Assembly: GCA_002281095.1 (NCBI GenBank)
Contig: NCFI01000003.1
Location: 1-50,240 of the forward strand
Direction of reading: 5' to 3'
Source: Thiotrichales bacterium 35-46-9
GTDB taxonomy: Bacteria > Pseudomonadota > Gammaproteobacteria > Thiomicrospirales > Thiomicrospiraceae
DNA length: 50,240 nt
In this document: positions 49,394 through 50,240 of the stretch, piece after piece
Layout of the letters: each line of letters opens with the position of its first letter
Numbering within the stretch: position 1 is the stretch's first letter
Made by a program: the position numbers and the translations under genes
Notes under the pieces: model-generated
Told to the model about the DNA's origin: nothing
Seen by the model: the letters and a program-made list of their open reading frames with translations, nothing else
Databases searched by the model: none

Positions 49394-50002
49394 ATGACAA
49401 CCATTGGAATTCTCGCTTACGGTTCACTGATTGAAGATCCTGGCAGTGAATTATCCCCCCTAATCGTCGAGCGCAAGACGGGAGTGGAAACGCCTTTTCG
49501 CATCGAATTCGCTCGTTCGAGCTCGTCGCGTTGTCACGCCCCAACGGTTATTCCGGTCGAGAATGGCGGCTCGCGCGTCAAAGCAACAATCCTTGTCCTC
49601 AAAGCAGGCGTAACGCTGCAACAGGCAGAGGACTTGTTGTGGAGAAGAGAGACAAGAAGTGAACGCTCAGAGAAACACTACGTCCGCCCTTCTGAGCCCA
49701 GTCCCAATCAAGTGATCGTTGAAAGTCTAGAAAGTTTCAACGGCATCGACGTTGTTCTCTACACGAGCATAGGTTCCAATATCGACAACTTGACCCCCAC
49801 AAGACTTGCTGAGCTAGCGATTGCAAGTGCGAGAGATAAAGCGGGGGAAGATGGCAAAGACGGAATCAGCTATCTTATTTCCCTGAAACGCCACGGTATC
49901 TCTACGCCTCTTATGCCTGCCTACGAATCTGAAGTTCTTAGGCTAACGAATGCTTTTAGCCTAGAGGTCGCGTTAGGAAAGTGTCGTGGTGAAGGCGTAT
50001 AA
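49394..50002 (+). CDS. Protein with gamma-glutamylcyclotransferase-like YGSL motif
   Basis: This is a 202-residue soluble protein. It opens MTTIGILAYGSLIEDPGSEL; the Tyr9-Gly10-Ser11-Leu12 loop is the substrate-binding motif of the gamma-glutamylcyclotransferase-like fold (GGCT/AIG2/BtrG). LLWRRETRSE could supply the catalytic Glu. The C-terminal 80 residues are not typical of known enzymes. GGGAGT lies 8 bases before the ATG, and an A/T-rich stretch upstream may be a promoter. Its function here is unknown; position next to a HEPN-like gene and a VapC toxin suggests an accessory role. Confidence 0.65.
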   Translation: MTTIGILAYGSLIEDPGSELSPLIVERKTGVETPFRIEFARSSSSRCHAPTVIPVENGGSRVKATILVLKAGVTLQQAEDLLWRRETRSERSEKHYVRPSEPSPNQVIVESLESFNGIDVVLYTSIGSNIDNLTPTRLAELAIASARDKAGEDGKDGISYLISLKRHGISTPLMPAYESEVLRLTNAFSLEVALGKCRGEGV

Positions 50003-50029
50003 CCTTGCGGTCTACCGGACGCTGCCCTT

Positions 50030-50102
50030 ACTGTCATTAGTACCAGAGAAGCCCCTCAACTACCTTCAGGGGTGGCGTAGTTGCTGGTAACAAAACTAAC
50101 GC
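50030..50102. other. Structured non-coding spacer between the YGSL and VapC genes
   Basis: The 114-base gap holds nested inverted repeats: CAACTAC / GTAGTTG around a 14-base loop, flanked by ACCAG / CTGGT and TTAGT / ACTAA. It has no clear T tract. It may be a convergent terminator or the scar of a mobile element; no more can be said. Confidence 0.35.
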
Positions 50103-50116
50103 CCTGCTTCGCAAGG

Positions 50117-50240
50117 CTACCACATCACCGCTACATCGTAATGCTTAAAGAAACCGTCGGCACTGAGTAACACCATGTCTTCTGCTTTGGTTTGTGCTAT
50201 TAGCAACCGATCAAAAGGGTCTTTGTGAATAGGTTGCAGT
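50117..50240 (-). CDS. VapC-like PIN-domain toxin, 5' part beyond the window
   Basis: This is the C-terminal 40 residues of a PIN-domain protein, read on the minus strand, ending TAG at 50117. The segment HKDPFDRLLIAQTKAEDMVLLSADGFFKHYDV is the VapC signature: DPFDRLLIAQ is the third acidic cluster and LLSAD the fourth. VapC toxins cleave RNA (often tRNA) and pair with a VapB antitoxin, which would lie past the window edge. A GC-rich hairpin lies just beyond the stop. Confidence 0.85.
   Translation of the reverse strand, partial: LQPIHKDPFDRLLIAQTKAEDMVLLSADGFFKHYDVAVMW

Noticed and set aside
1-50240. CRISPR arrays, insertion sequences, rRNA and tRNA genes
   Set aside because: No regularly spaced direct repeats, transposase motifs or structural RNA sequences were seen on either strand.

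Overview
The window is about 50 kb of bacterial chromosome, mostly ordinary housekeeping genes, and it looks gammaproteobacterial. The proteins that can be named (XthA, TesA/YbbA/YbbP, Rep, LptM/LysA, CysM, TrmB, MutY, YggX, HemE, RsuA, TrxA-Rho, UvrD, YchJ, FolB, PlsY, PriA, a YfiF-type methyltransferase, QmcA/NfeD) resemble gammaproteobacterial families. A CcoS protein implies a cbb3-type terminal oxidase, so the organism probably respires at low oxygen. Base composition is moderate, and C-rich dispersed repeats sit between genes. A sulfur-oxidiser-like relative (Thiotrichales type) is possible, but that is only a weak guess from the overall flavour.

Layout. 1-5048: the 3' part of xthA, a flavin reductase, ccoS, then tesA divergent from the ybbAP exporter genes. 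5049-9982: an accessory block holding a HigB toxin, a HigA antitoxin fused to an ImmA/IrrE-type metallopeptidase, and a large single-chain restriction-modification protein. This block is bracketed by two nearly identical leftward terminators. 10013-15275: a lipoprotein, a Tim44-like protein, an RsmC-like methyltransferase, rep, and a DUF475/TerC-like membrane protein. 15338-21677: a leftward run of lptM, lysA, an AI-2E-type permease, an orphan periplasmic binding protein and a CHASE-PAS-GGDEF-EAL protein. 21678-26157: a PilZ protein, an unknown protein, cysM, trmB, mutY and yggX, with two ParB-binding parS motifs at 21797 and 23754. 26164-36609: EAL-HDOD, L31, a degenerate nuclease, hemE, rsuA, a CZB diguanylate cyclase, rho, trxA, uvrD and ychJ. 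36631-44545: a chemoreceptor, a thioredoxin-like protein, folB, plsY, a second orphan binding protein paired with a GGDEF protein, and priA. 44659-48667: two TRAP transporter subunits, a YfiF-like methyltransferase, NfeD and QmcA. 48680-50240: an accessory tail with a HEPN-like protein, a YGSL-motif protein and the 3' part of a VapC/PIN toxin.

Themes. Cyclic-di-GMP signalling is dense: three GGDEF proteins, two EAL proteins (one of them also counted among the GGDEF proteins) and one PilZ effector. Two of the cyclases lie directly behind a periplasmic binding protein with no ABC permease or ATPase, which suggests ligand-to-c-di-GMP sensing modules. The perfect parS site, with rep, lptM-lysA, trxA-rho, uvrD and hemE nearby, suggests an origin-proximal region.

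The most unusual non-coding feature is a repeat present four times between genes. Every copy has a palindromic core of exactly 59 bp with 12-bp inverted ends, and the attached G-rich arm matches a G-quadruplex pattern. No tRNA, rRNA, CRISPR array or transposase gene was found, and no gene-free stretch exceeds 300 bases.
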